Assembly: GCA_019232625.1 (NCBI GenBank)
Contig: JAFANP010000017.1
Span: forward strand, 1 to 61,821
DNA: 61,821 bases
Direction: 5' to 3'
Origin: Alphaproteobacteria bacterium
Lineage (GTDB): Bacteria; Pseudomonadota; Alphaproteobacteria; Sphingomonadales; Sphingomonadaceae
In this document: positions 9,781-18,075 of the stretch, one piece after another
Numbering within the stretch: position 1 is the first letter of the stretch
How the letters are laid out: each line of letters opens with the position of its first letter
The notes under the pieces: generated by a model
What the model was told of the DNA's origin: nothing
Database searches by the model: none
Seen by the model: the letters and a program-made list of their open reading frames with translations, nothing else
Made by a program: the position numbers and the translations under genes

Positions 9781-11493
9781 ATGACCTTTTCCGATCTGCC
9801 GCCGCCTCTCCTCGAGGCGCTCTCCGCGCGCGGCTATGCCGCCCCTACCCCCGTCCAGCTCGCCGTCCTCGACCCCGCGGCGCGGGACCGCGACCTGCTC
9901 GTCTCGGCGCAGACCGGCTCCGGCAAGACGGTGGCGTTCGGCCTCGCCATGGCCGACCAGCTGATCGAGGCGGGCCAGCTCGCCGCCGCCCGCGCGCCGC
10001 TTGGCCTGATCATCGCGCCGACGCGCGAGCTGGCGCTGCAGGTCAGCCGCGAGCTTTCCTGGCTCTACGAACGCGCCGGGGCCCGCGTCGCCAGCTGCGT
10101 CGGCGGGATGGACCCGTCGCGCGAGCGGCGCGCGCTCGCGGCGGGAGCCCATCTCGTCGTCGGCACGCCGGGGCGGCTGCGCGACCATCTCGAGCGCGGC
10201 GCCCTCGACTTGTCGCACCTGCGCGTCGCCGTGCTCGACGAGGCGGACGAGATGCTCGACATGGGCTTTCGCGACGACCTGGAGGAGATACTCGACGCCG
10301 CCCCTCCGGCCCGCCGCACCCTGCTCTTCTCGGCGACCATCCCGAAGCCGATCGCCGCGCTCGCGCGGACCTACCAGCGGGACGCGCTGCGCCTCTCCAC
10401 CGTCGGCGAGGATCGCGGCCACGGCGACATCGCCTATCAGGCGCTGGCCGTTTCTCCGGCCGAGATCGAGCATGCGGTGATCAACCTGCTGCGCTTCCAC
10501 GAGGCCGAGACGGCGATGCTGTTCTGCGCGACTCGCGACAATGTCCGCCACCTTCACGCCAGCCTCGTCGAGCGGGGCTTCGCCGCGGTGGCCCTGTCCG
10601 GGGAGCACAGCCAGTCTGAGCGCAACCAGGCGCTTCAGGCGCTGCGCGACCGGCGGGCGCGGGTCTGCGTCGCGACCGACGTCGCGGCGCGCGGCATCGA
10701 CCTGCCGACGCTGAGCCTCGTCGTCCATGTCGAGCTGCCGCGCGACGCAGAAACGCTCCAGCATCGCTCCGGCCGCACCGGCCGCGCCGGCAAGAAGGGC
10801 ATCGCGGCGCTGATCGTGCCCTACCCGCGCCGGCGCCGGGTGGAGGCGATGCTGCGCGGCGCGCGAATCGCCGCCGAATGGATCGCCCCGCCGACTCCGG
10901 AGACGATCGGCGCCCGCGACCGCGAACGTCTGCTCGAGACTCTGACGCGGCCGGTCGAGCTGGACGAGGAAGACCGGGAGATCGGCCGCCGCCTGCTGGC
11001 GGAGCGGAGCCCCGAGGAGATCGCCGCCGCCCTGGTCCGCGCCCACCGCGTCCGCCTGCCCGCGCCCGAGGAGCTGCTCGGCGGCGAGGCCCGCGGCGCT
11101 CCGGGGGAGCGGCGCGCCGCGGAGGGCGCTGCGGCCGGGCCGCGCCCGGGCTTCGAGGGGTCGCGCTGGTTCCGCATCAACATCGGCCGCCGCCACAATG
11201 CCGATCCGCGGTGGCTGCTGCCGCTGCTCTGCCGCCGCGGCCACGTGACCCGCGGCGACATCGGCGCGATCCGCATCGGTGGCAACGAGAGCCAGTTCGA
11301 GATCGCGGCCGGGTCCTCGGCCCGCTTCGTCAAGGCGCTGGCCCGGGCCGCGGCGGACGACAGCGACGGGATCGAGATCCAGCCGATCCAGGAGGGCCCG
11401 CGGCCGGCGCGTTCCGAGCAACGCCGCGCCGGGCCGCGTCCGGCGGCCGGGGATCGCAAGCCCCGACCGCCGATGCGCCGGCAGCGGTCGTAG
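9781..11493 (+). CDS. DEAD-box RNA helicase, DbpA-like
   Basis: A 570-residue protein. Helicase motifs appear in order: AQTGSGKT, PTRELALQ, TPGRL, DEADEMLD, FSATIP, ATDVAARGID and HRSGRTGRAGKKG. The C-terminus (WFRINIGRRHNADPRWLLPL and GAIRIGGNESQFEIA) matches the DbpA RNA-binding domain, which in that family recognises 23S rRNA hairpin 92. The role is therefore probably 50S ribosome assembly. The start at 9781 follows FSDL-type family N-termini; an upstream in-frame extension of 11 residues is poorly supported. It is on the plus strand between sdhA and sdhCD. Confidence 0.88.
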   Translation: MTFSDLPPPLLEALSARGYAAPTPVQLAVLDPAARDRDLLVSAQTGSGKTVAFGLAMADQLIEAGQLAAARAPLGLIIAPTRELALQVSRELSWLYERAGARVASCVGGMDPSRERRALAAGAHLVVGTPGRLRDHLERGALDLSHLRVAVLDEADEMLDMGFRDDLEEILDAAPPARRTLLFSATIPKPIAALARTYQRDALRLSTVGEDRGHGDIAYQALAVSPAEIEHAVINLLRFHEAETAMLFCATRDNVRHLHASLVERGFAAVALSGEHSQSERNQALQALRDRRARVCVATDVAARGIDLPTLSLVVHVELPRDAETLQHRSGRTGRAGKKGIAALIVPYPRRRRVEAMLRGARIAAEWIAPPTPETIGARDRERLLETLTRPVELDEEDREIGRRLLAERSPEEIAAALVRAHRVRLPAPEELLGGEARGAPGERRAAEGAAAGPRPGFEGSRWFRINIGRRHNADPRWLLPLLCRRGHVTRGDIGAIRIGGNESQFEIAAGSSARFVKALARAAADDSDGIEIQPIQEGPRPARSEQRRAGPRPAAGDRKPRPPMRRQRS

Positions 11494-11524
11494 GCGGGGC
11501 TCCGCGCTCGACCCGTCCGGCGTC

Positions 11525-11746
11525 TCAGGCGTCGGGCGCGTAGCTTTCGAGATAGCCGCAGCGCCGGCAGCGCCAGGTGGCGATGTCGAGCCGCGCGCGG
11601 CCCTTGAGCTTCAGGCCGGTCCAGAAGCTTTTCTCCGGCGTGCCCTCCACCCAGCTTGCGGCGGCGACGCCGCCTTGGATCTTGTCGAGGGTGAAGCCCT
11701 CGGCCATCGCGCCGCCGCATTTCGGGCAGTCGCGGGCCTGCGGCAT
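11525..11746 (-). CDS. Small zinc-ribbon protein in the sdhCD transcript
   Basis: A 73-residue protein with CPKCGG near the N-terminus (C7, C10) and CRRCGY near the C-terminus, a plausible four-Cys zinc ribbon. Its ATG starts on the base directly after the sdhD stop codon (sdhD TAG at 11747-11749, ATG at 11744-11746), so it is almost certainly co-translated with sdhD. No enzyme function can be read from it. A link to Sdh assembly or regulation is only suggested by the arrangement. Confidence 0.7.
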   Translation of the reverse strand: MPQARDCPKCGGAMAEGFTLDKIQGGVAAASWVEGTPEKSFWTGLKLKGRARLDIATWRCRRCGYLESYAPDA

Positions 11747-12145
11747 CTACCGGAGTCCGGCCGCCGCGCCGCCCGCGGTGAAGGCGATCCTCAGCACCGA
11801 GAAGATCGCCAGCGTCCCCCCGCCCACGGCGAGGAAGTTGACGAGGAGCAGGGCGAAGAACCGGTTCCCCTCGTCGTGGACGTAATCCTCGATGACCACC
11901 CGCAGCCCGTCGCGCAGGTGGACGAAGGTGACGAAGAGGAGCAGCAGCATCGGCACGGCGGCCCAGGGATCGGCCAGCCATTCGCGCACCGTTCCGTAGT
12001 CGAGCGTCCTCAGCCGCAGCAGCGAGACGAGCAGCCAGGCGTAGAGCAGGAAGGCGGCGACCGACGTCATCCGCTCCACCCACCAATGATGGCCGCCTTC
12101 GCGGGCCGAGCCGAGGCCGCGGACCCGGGCGATCGGATTTTCCAT
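11747..12145 (-). CDS. sdhD: Succinate dehydrogenase membrane anchor subunit SdhD
   Basis: A 132-residue protein with three predicted transmembrane helices. The second carries VHLRDGLRVVIEDYVHDE, the conserved SdhD region with a candidate heme b ligand (H76) and the Asp-Tyr pair near the quinone site. With SdhC it anchors the SdhAB catalytic dimer and reduces ubiquinone. It begins five bases after the sdhC stop and abuts the zinc-ribbon gene, so the three form one operon. Confidence 0.93.
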   Translation of the reverse strand: MENPIARVRGLGSAREGGHHWWVERMTSVAAFLLYAWLLVSLLRLRTLDYGTVREWLADPWAAVPMLLLLFVTFVHLRDGLRVVIEDYVHDEGNRFFALLLVNFLAVGGGTLAIFSVLRIAFTAGGAAAGLR

Positions 12146-12150
12146 CTCGG

Positions 12151-12546
12151 TCACAAGTGGCTCCAGAAGATGAGCAGCCACAGGCCCGCGGTCAGCAGCA
12201 CGGCGCCGACGAGGGTGATGTTGGCCCAGAATTTGTTGGTGGAGAGCTCGAAGCCGGCGCCGATGTCCATGACCAGGTGGCGGAGGCCCGAAAGCAGGTG
12301 CTGGAAGAAGGCCCAGCTGAGGCCGACGCCGATGAAGATCCCGAACGGGCTCGTCGCCCAGCCGGCGAAGGTCCGATAGGCATCCACCCCGCTGGCCGCG
12401 GCGGCAAGCCACCAGACGAGGGCGGCGGCGCCCACCGTGGCGAGGCCGGCGCCCGTGACGCGGTGGAGGATGGAGACGGCCATGTGCGGCCCCCACTTCC
12501 AGATGGTGAGGTGCGGCGACAGCGGCCGGTTGGGATTGCGCGACAT
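12151..12546 (-). CDS. sdhC: Succinate dehydrogenase cytochrome b556 subunit SdhC
   Basis: A 131-residue protein with three transmembrane helices. Family motifs are RPLSPHLTIWKWGPHMAVSI followed by HRVTG at the N-terminus (quinone-site Ser and Arg) and SGLRHLVMDIG, with H90 the likely heme b ligand. It is the first gene of the minus-strand sdhC-sdhD-zinc-ribbon unit. The ATG at 12546 is chosen because MSRNPNRPLSP is the usual beginning; the open frame further upstream is low-complexity sequence. Confidence 0.95.
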   Translation of the reverse strand: MSRNPNRPLSPHLTIWKWGPHMAVSILHRVTGAGLATVGAAALVWWLAAAASGVDAYRTFAGWATSPFGIFIGVGLSWAFFQHLLSGLRHLVMDIGAGFELSTNKFWANITLVGAVLLTAGLWLLIFWSHL

Positions 12547-12611
12547 GTCCGCGCTTTTAGGGCGCGCGGCTGAGGTTGCAAGCGCGGCGCTCGCCGCTCG
12601 GCCGCTCGCCC

Positions 12612-12785
12612 TCAATCGGGCGGAGGTTGGATTGCTGGCTGCGGCGGCGCGCGCTTGGGGTCCGGCGGCTCGGTCGGCGGCGGCGCCTCCCCGTGCGTCG
12701 ACTGCTCGAAGCTCCCCTTCCCCATGTCGCCCGGCGTGCGGTTTGCATCGGGGTCGGCGTCTTCCGGAAGCGTGCGGCCGTCCAT
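12612..12785 (-). CDS. Small hydrophilic Pro-rich protein, unknown
   Basis: A 57-residue protein, acidic at the N-terminus (DGRTLPEDADPDANRTPGD) and Pro-rich at the C-terminus, predicted disordered. The ATG at 12785 has an unusually strong ribosome site (AGGAGGAGGAG), the main reason to believe it is real. It lies 65 bases upstream of sdhC on the same strand. No family was recognised. Confidence 0.5.
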   Translation of the reverse strand: MDGRTLPEDADPDANRTPGDMGKGSFEQSTHGEAPPPTEPPDPKRAPPQPAIQPPPD

Positions 12786-12861
12786 GCTCTCCTCCTCCTG
12801 AAGGAGAAGAAACGCTCGAGCCGGAGAATGGAGCCGCGGCCAGGTTGTCGTTCCGCGCCTC

Positions 12862-12900
12862 TTGTCGTGAATGACAAAGTTGGGCATATGTCACACATTC
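12862..12900 (+). promoter_or_regulatory. Candidate promoter and operator of the 12918-13782 toxin-antitoxin pair
   Basis: TTGTCG (12862-12867) lies 17 bases from CATATG (12885-12890), a possible -35/-10 pair. Nested inverted repeats overlap it: TGACA/TGTCA (12872-12876 and 12889-12893) inside GAATG/CATTC (12869-12873 and 12896-12900). This layout suits autorepression by an antitoxin. No experimental support. Confidence 0.35.
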
Positions 12901-12917
12901 GTCGACGGAGACTCGAG

Positions 12918-13223
12918 ATGGCTGAAGGGGATCCTCTTGCCGGGCAAGCCGGATCGGCTCGCCGGCCGCAATCGGCAGCGAAAAGGATCGCGACGACCCT
13001 TGGGGCGGCGGCGGCGGCAGGCCTTACGGCGGGCCTCAAGGAAAAGCGCATATCCGTCCGCGCGCATCGAGCCCTGTTCGAGGCCGCGGCCGAACGGTCG
13101 GGGCTCGAAGGCAGCGAGCTGCTCGAATATGCGCTCGCGAAGGTCGCCCTGGAGGACGACTTCGCCGACAAGCTTCTTGCCTTGAAGGGAAGCGTCAGCC
13201 GCGAGATCGATCTTGAGTTTTGA
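12918..13223 (+). CDS. Putative antitoxin paired with the downstream PIN protein
   Basis: A 101-residue basic, helical protein. The ATG at 12918 has GGAG seven bases upstream; an alternative ATG at 12888 would add ten residues but has no ribosome site. The region from RISVRAHRALFEAAAERSG onward is predicted helical and could be a ribbon-helix-helix-like or VapB-type DNA-binding and neutralising segment. No family was recognised with confidence. Its 3' end overlaps the next gene by 11 bases, the typical arrangement of antitoxin before toxin. Confidence 0.55.
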   Translation: MAEGDPLAGQAGSARRPQSAAKRIATTLGAAAAAGLTAGLKEKRISVRAHRALFEAAAERSGLEGSELLEYALAKVALEDDFADKLLALKGSVSREIDLEF

Positions 13224-13782
13224 CTTGGCGGGGTCGCTCCGTCGGCTCAAGCCTCAGAAGCGGGCGCCGCCACTCCTACGCCGGCGCGCGGCTGAGCTTC
13301 CGATCGTCGCCCCGCCGGTCGTCACCGGACCGCCGCTGCTGCTGGACACGACGGTCTATATCGACGCGTTGCAGAGCCGCCTTCCCACGGAGGTCGAGGA
13401 GCTGCTCGATCTTTGCCAGGTAAACCATTCGGCTATCGCCGTCGCTGAGCTGTCCCACGCTTTCGGCAGACTGGATCCGGGGCACGCGCGGACGAAGGCG
13501 ACGCTCGCCTCGATCCAGGCGGTCATCGAGGCGATCCCGCCGCATCGTCTCGACTCGCCCAGCCTCGAGGCGACCGTGGAGGCCGGCATCCTGGCCGGGC
13601 TGTGCGCGCGGCTCCGCGGCCTTCCTGGCGGCGGGCCCCAGACGCTCCTGAACGACGCCGCCCTGCTCCTCCAGGCGCGCGAGAATGGCTGGCGATTGCT
13701 CTCGCGCAACATCGTCGACCTCGACCTGCTTCAGCAGCTGGCGCCGGGGGCGGCGGTGCTCTTCTACCGACAGGCGCCCTGA
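13213..13782 (+). CDS. PIN-domain ribonuclease, VapC-like toxin
   Basis: A 189-residue protein with a 40-residue basic extension before a PIN domain. Acidic active-site residues can be placed: D45 in LLLDTTVYIDA, E79 in AVAELSHAFG, D148 in LLNDAALLLQA, and the segment LLSRNIVDLDLL. Such enzymes cleave tRNA or rRNA. The start is a TTG at 13213 inside the upstream gene; no ATG or GTG is available before the PIN core. The N-terminal extension is unusual for VapC, which is generally about 130 residues. Confidence 0.7.
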   Translation: MSFDLAGSLRRLKPQKRAPPLLRRRAAELPIVAPPVVTGPPLLLDTTVYIDALQSRLPTEVEELLDLCQVNHSAIAVAELSHAFGRLDPGHARTKATLASIQAVIEAIPPHRLDSPSLEATVEAGILAGLCARLRGLPGGGPQTLLNDAALLLQARENGWRLLSRNIVDLDLLQQLAPGAAVLFYRQAP

Positions 13783-13829
13783 ACCCGGTGCGAACATCGC
13801 CCCCGCGAGGGAGCGCCCCGTCCGATCCA

Positions 13830-14255
13830 CTAAAGGAGGTCGGTGAGATACTCGGCCAGGCGGTGCACCGCTTCGTCGGTGAGGACGATGGCGCCGCGGC
13901 GGCGGTCGAAGCAGCCTTGCTCGCGCGAGATGAGGCCGGCGTCGAGCAGGCGCTCGATCAGGTCGGGGCCGTCCTCCGGCTGCACCTTGGCGGCGGTGAA
14001 GGCCTCCGAGAGGGTGAGGGAGCGGCCCTCGTCATGGGCGATGAACAGCGAGAGGAGGAGGTCCCAGGCCGGCTCGCCGAACAGGCCGGCCGGGAAGAAC
14101 TCGTCCCTCCGCCGGCGCTCGAGATAGAGGCGCTCAGCCACGGCGCGCAGCGATTCCGGCTCGACCGCGGCGGGCGGCGGCTCGGCGAGCATGGCGAAGC
14201 GCGCCTGCGCCTGGCGAACGATTTCCAGCGCCGTCTGCAGACGATCCGTATCCAC
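13830..14255 (-). CDS. Winged-helix (MarR-like) putative regulator
   Basis: A 141-residue protein. The middle to C-terminal part (WDLLLSLFIAHDEGRSLTLS, then IERLLDAGLISREQGCFDRR) has the helix-turn-helix plus beta-wing pattern of MarR-type regulators: a DNA-recognition helix, a wing with Asp-Arg-Arg-Arg, and a final helix. The N-terminal part is predicted helical. The ligand and targets are unknown. It ends tail to tail with the PIN toxin gene. Confidence 0.6.
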   Translation of the reverse strand: MDTDRLQTALEIVRQAQARFAMLAEPPPAAVEPESLRAVAERLYLERRRRDEFFPAGLFGEPAWDLLLSLFIAHDEGRSLTLSEAFTAAKVQPEDGPDLIERLLDAGLISREQGCFDRRRGAIVLTDEAVHRLAEYLTDLL

Positions 14256-14336
14256 TGGCCGCGCCCTCCTGCTCGGGCCGGCACATTATCGTTTTCGACG
14301 CGGAAGGATAGCCGCTTTTTGAGGGCTGGCGGGCGC

Positions 14337-14981
14337 TCACGCGGCCGCCTCCACCGGCTGGAGCAGGCCGAGGGCGCGGAAGCTCGACCAGCCGGAACGG
14401 GCGACGATGACATGGTCGTGGACGACGACGTCGAGCGCGCGTCCGGCCTCGGCGATGCGCCGCGTCGCCTCGATGTCGCCCCGGCTCGGCCGCGGGTCTC
14501 CGGAGGGGTGGTTGTGGGCGAGGATCAGCGCCGTCGAGCCCACCTCCAGCGCTCGGCGCATGATCTCGCGCGGATAGACCGGCGCGGCGTTGACCGAGCC
14601 CATCGAAACCGTCTCGTCGTAGAGGAGCCGGTTGGAGGAATTGAGGAACAGGACGCGCAGCCGCTCGGTCGGCAGGTGCGCCATGTCGAGACAGAGATAG
14701 TCGATCAGCGCCTTCGAATCGCCGAGCGTCGGCCCGCTCATCGCCTCCCCGCGCAGCGCGTGGAGCATGGCGTCGCGGATGATGCCGAGGTGGCGGGCGA
14801 CCGCGCCGTTGCCCAGCACCCGCACCTGCGCCTCGGGCGCCGCCGCAAGCGCCCCGCCCAGCGAGCCGAACTCGGCGACTAGCCGGTCGGCCCAGGCCCT
14901 GGCTTCAGTCCCAAACGGCCGGAGAAGCTCGACCAGGATCTGTCGGCACCGAACTGCGCCACCCGCTTCTGGTGCCGCCAC
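14337..14981 (-). CDS. radC: RadC-like JAB-domain protein, 5' end disrupted
   Basis: The JAMM metalloprotease-like core is intact: LAHNHPSGDPRPSRGD with two His and the Asp, plus an upstream Glu in YDETVSMGS. An N-terminal helical part (LVELLRPFGTEARAWADRLV) is also recognisable. The normal N-terminus is missing: 5' of about 14935 the frame continues as unrelated sequence that belongs, in another frame, to the neighbouring membrane-protein gene. The listed GTG at 14981 is the nearest plausible in-frame start, without a clear ribosome site; translation may also fail. RadC function is not established even for intact family members. Confidence 0.7.
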   Translation of the reverse strand: MAAPEAGGAVRCRQILVELLRPFGTEARAWADRLVAEFGSLGGALAAAPEAQVRVLGNGAVARHLGIIRDAMLHALRGEAMSGPTLGDSKALIDYLCLDMAHLPTERLRVLFLNSSNRLLYDETVSMGSVNAAPVYPREIMRRALEVGSTALILAHNHPSGDPRPSRGDIEATRRIAEAGRALDVVVHDHVIVARSGWSSFRALGLLQPVEAAA

Positions 14982-15364
14982 GTGCCGAGCACGATGAGGA
15001 ACAACATCGGATATGCCCACAGCGCCAGAGCGAACGCGTAGATCAGCCGCACCACGTGCGAGTCCACGTACTTTACCGCGTGTCCCGCCGTTCCGATGGC
15101 TTGCAGCGCCGTCACCCATAACGGCCAGTACCTCTCGGCGTAGAGCGCAAGAGCGAGAAACCCCAGGAGTGCAGCAACGTCGACGTAGAACACACCGACT
15201 TCCACCGAGCCGAACCGCACGGTGGAGCCAGACAACGCAAGCGCGGAGAGTATGGAGCCGATACCGATGATACTGGCGCCAATCCGCTCGGGCGGACCGC
15301 CGCGGAGAAGCGCGTAACCCCAGCAAAGCGCCAGTATTGTGTAATATGCGGGCGCCGGGAGCAT
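14879..15364 (-). CDS. Small polytopic membrane protein with a C-terminus read out of radC
   Basis: A 161-residue protein with about five hydrophobic helices (first near residues 5-20, last near 111-128), then a basic end. No family was recognised. The last ~20 codons (from about RSWSSFSGRL) overlap the radC coding sequence in a different frame and have no membrane character. The native stop was probably lost when this DNA joined radC. Codon use is less GC-extreme than in neighbouring genes, in line with acquired DNA. Confidence 0.55.
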   Translation of the reverse strand: MLPAPAYYTILALCWGYALLRGGPPERIGASIIGIGSILSALALSGSTVRFGSVEVGVFYVDVAALLGFLALALYAERYWPLWVTALQAIGTAGHAVKYVDSHVVRLIYAFALALWAYPMLFLIVLGTWRHQKRVAQFGADRSWSSFSGRLGLKPGPGPTG

Positions 15365-15491
15365 CGCGCCACCCGATCACGGGACCCAAGGCTGGTCAAG
15401 TCCATCGGATCCCGACGCGGTAAAAGCAGAGCCTGGAATCCGTGGTTGAACACAAGCGCCTCCACTCTCCTCGGGGGCAACGCGAAATTGG

Positions 15492-15833
15492 CTACGCAAC
15501 GATCTGAAGGCGACGACCGTCCTCCTTAGCGACGGTAGGCTTGCCCAAATCGCCAATCGCCACTGCCCCGAGCCCAATCTGGACCTGGGCCTCGCTAAGC
15601 CGCTTATGAGTCTCGACCATGTCCCCTCGCGCGCGGGCTAGCGCAGCCACAGCGGCAGCAGCCCCTTCAAATGCGTCCTGTGCGACGATAGCGGAGAGAT
15701 GCGCATCGGTGCGGGCGCTTACGAGAGTGGATGTCAGTTCGGCGGCACGGGCGAGAGCGGCATCAATGGCTTCCTCGGCCGCGAAGAGGCTTTCGGCCAC
15801 GCGCATGGCGGCCGCACGTCGTTGCTTGAGCAT
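15492..15833 (-). CDS. Small helical coiled-coil-type protein, unknown
   Basis: A 113-residue Ala/Glu/Arg-rich protein, predicted almost entirely alpha-helical until residue 85, then a short loop (GAVAIGDLGKPTVAKEDGRR). No enzyme or DNA-binding motif is visible. It lies between the HTH-transmembrane gene and the membrane-protein gene on the same strand, and the three look like one inserted unit. Family unknown. Confidence 0.5.
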   Translation of the reverse strand: MLKQRRAAAMRVAESLFAAEEAIDAALARAAELTSTLVSARTDAHLSAIVAQDAFEGAAAAVAALARARGDMVETHKRLSEAQVQIGLGAVAIGDLGKPTVAKEDGRRLQIVA

Positions 15834-15897
15834 AGAGTCTCCCCGTTCGCGGGAGGCGCATGCCCGCCCGCGGCGTGTTCCGGTCCTGATGTAAAGC

Positions 15898-16488
15898 CTA
15901 GCCCCTGGTGAGCCTGACCAGCGCTTCGATCCCCGAGGTCAGAGCGCCGAAGCCCAAGGCCACACCGATGGCGATGGCGGCGATCCACGCGAGCCTCGAC
16001 AACCAATGAAGGTCATTCGGCCGTCTGTTACCGATCGGGAGCGGGAGAAGCGTGGGAGCCCCTGCCGCAGAGAAGACGCGGAAGCTAGCTTGCTCCTCCC
16101 TAAGCGTCTCTCCGGACAACCCGCTTAAATGCTGTCGCCCGCTCTCGATCGGTGCCCCAAATGTGAGCGAACGGGCGGCGGGTTCAATCTCCGGCGGTTG
16201 GTATACCAATGGCTGGAAGGGCTGGAGAGGGGGCTGGTAGGACGGCGCCGGCTCGTATTCCGGGGCGCTTTCCCGGCCGTTACGTGCTTCATATTCCGCG
16301 AGAATCCGGGCCGCGGTGCGGCGGTCCGGGACTCCGAGCACGCGCATCGCCGCCTTGAGGTGCTGGTCGACCGAGCCGGGCTCGATGCCGAGCCGCGGCG
16401 CGATCTCCTTGGAAGTGAGGTGCGCGTAGACGAAGCGGAGGCAGGTCCGCTGCTGCTCGGTCAGCCTGGCGATGCGCATATCGTCCAT
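15898..16488 (-). CDS. LuxR-type HTH protein with a C-terminal transmembrane helix
   Basis: A 196-residue protein. The N-terminal 65 residues are a GerE/LuxR-like helix-turn-helix (RLTEQQRTCLRFVYAHLTSK, then EIAPRLGIEPGSVDQHL). A long Pro-rich linker follows, and then one hydrophobic helix near the C-terminus (LAWIAAIAIGVALGFGAL). No receiver domain is present. It is therefore a membrane-tethered regulator candidate. The ATG at 16488 has AGGGGC upstream; an ATG nine bases downstream is possible. Confidence 0.7.
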   Translation of the reverse strand: MDDMRIARLTEQQRTCLRFVYAHLTSKEIAPRLGIEPGSVDQHLKAAMRVLGVPDRRTAARILAEYEARNGRESAPEYEPAPSYQPPLQPFQPLVYQPPEIEPAARSLTFGAPIESGRQHLSGLSGETLREEQASFRVFSAAGAPTLLPLPIGNRRPNDLHWLSRLAWIAAIAIGVALGFGALTSGIEALVRLTRG

Positions 16489-16635
16489 TGCCCCTAGGTA
16501 GCGGCGGCGAAGCAAAAAGTCACGAATCGCCTGAACGTGCGAACGCCGCCCGTGGCGCCGCGGACGATGGCTAACGGCTTCTTAACCCTTTTTACCGCAC
16601 TAGACGGGGCGATGAGGCGAAGGAGCGGGGACGGC

Positions 16636-17967
16636 ATGGGCGGCGCGGGCGAGGTGAGGGTGGCGGATCGGCTCGGCCGATTCGATACGGACGGCCGGCT
16701 CGGCGAGGATTGCCGCGAGATGGCGGGGCTCTTCGCCAACGACGCGGTGCGGGTCGCCCGGCGCTTCTGGGCCCATTTCGGCGCCGCGCCGGAGGTCGAC
16801 ACGAGGTTCGACGGCAAGGAGCTCGACGAGCTCGTCCTCAAGATCCTTCCCTACATGGCGGCCAAATATAGCGACGTCGCCGGCCAGAAATGGGCCGACA
16901 TGGTGGGCGGCTTCGTCGCCGAAGCGACCGCCGCGGGAGTCAGCCTCACCACATTGCTCTCCTCGATCGGCGCCGCCGCCGAGGAAGCGCACGAGATATT
17001 GCGCGAGAAGCTCGGGCCGGAGCCGGGCCGCCTTGCCTGCCTCGCCGCCTGCCTCACCCGCTCGACCCTGCTCGAGGCGGACGTCTTCGCCGCCCATTTC
17101 GACCTCCTTCGCTCGGAGGCCGAGCGCCAGCGCCGCGCCACCAGGGGCAAGATGTTCAACGAGGAGATCGTCACCGCGGCCGAGCGCACCGCCTCCGACA
17201 GCCGGATGCTGGCGGCGCAGGCCTCCGAAGCCTCGTCGGCGGCGCGCGGCATGCTCGGCAAGACCTCCGAGGTCGCCGCCGCGGCCGAGCAGTCGGCCGT
17301 CGCGATGCGCGAGGCTGCTCAGACCGCCGCCGGCCTGATCCGCGCCATCGAGGACGCGAGGAACGAGGTGGAGACCGCCGCCGGCGTCGCCACCCGCGCC
17401 GGCGACCAGGCCGCCAAGGCGGTCGACGTCAGCCGCGCCCTCTCCGGACATGTCGAGGCGATCGAGTCGATCCTCTCCCTCATCCGCGACATTGCCGGCC
17501 AGACCAACCTCCTCGCCCTCAACGCGACGATCGAGGCGGCGCGGGCGGGCGATGCCGGCCGCGGCTTCGCGGTCGTCGCGCAGGAAGTGAAGTCACTCGC
17601 CAGCCAGACCGCCCGGGCGACCGACGACATCACCGCCAAGATCACCGCCATCCAGCAGGCGACCCGTCAGACGGTCGAGGCGAACGGCTCGATCCAGCGC
17701 ACCGTCGAGGAGGTGCAGACCTCCGCCACCCGCATCCGCGAGGCGATGGAGACCCAGGCGCAGACCGTGACGATGATCACCGCCGCCGTCGACGAGACCG
17801 CCCTCGCCGCCGATTCCATGTCGTCCACCATCGCCGCGATCCGCGAGGACACCGAGAGCGTCGCTTCCGAGATAGACGGCCTCACCCGCAATTTCGGCCA
17901 TGTCGACGAGCAGATGGTCCGCTTCAAGGCCGCCGCCGGCGAGTTCGTGAAGACCTTCGCGGCCTGA
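16636..17967 (+). CDS. Soluble methyl-accepting chemotaxis protein with an N-terminal helical sensor
   Basis: A 443-residue protein with no transmembrane segment. The C-terminal half has the MCP signalling hairpin [20 protein letters not shown] followed by [20 protein letters not shown], which contacts CheA/CheW. The N-terminal ~170 residues are helical and laid out like globin-coupled sensors, but I find no His at the expected proximal heme position; the corresponding stretch reads [20 protein letters not shown]. The ligand is therefore uncertain. The ATG at 16636 has AGGAGCGG upstream. Confidence 0.85.
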   Translation: MGGAGEVRVADRLGRFDTDGRLGEDCREMAGLFANDAVRVARRFWAHFGAAPEVDTRFDGKELDELVLKILPYMAAKYSDVAGQKWADMVGGFVAEATAAGVSLTTLLSSIGAAAEEAHEILREKLGPEPGRLACLAACLTRSTLLEADVFAAHFDLLRSEAERQRRATRGKMFNEEIVTAAERTASDSRMLAAQASEASSAARGMLGKTSEVAAAAEQSAVAMREAAQTAAGLIRAIEDARNEVETAAGVATRAGDQAAKAVDVSRALSGHVEAIESILSLIRDIAGQTNLLALNATIEAARAGDAGRGFAVVAQEVKSLASQTARATDDITAKITAIQQATRQTVEANGSIQRTVEEVQTSATRIREAMETQAQTVTMITAAVDETALAADSMSSTIAAIREDTESVASEIDGLTRNFGHVDEQMVRFKAAAGEFVKTFAA

Positions 17968-18075
17968 CCGGCCGGCGCCCGACCGCGCCTAAGGAAGAGC
18001 CCCCGAAGAGGTCTTGAGGCTCAGCAGGCGAACCCCTGAGCAGTTACGGGCGATAGAGCGCCGCCATCGCCCCGG

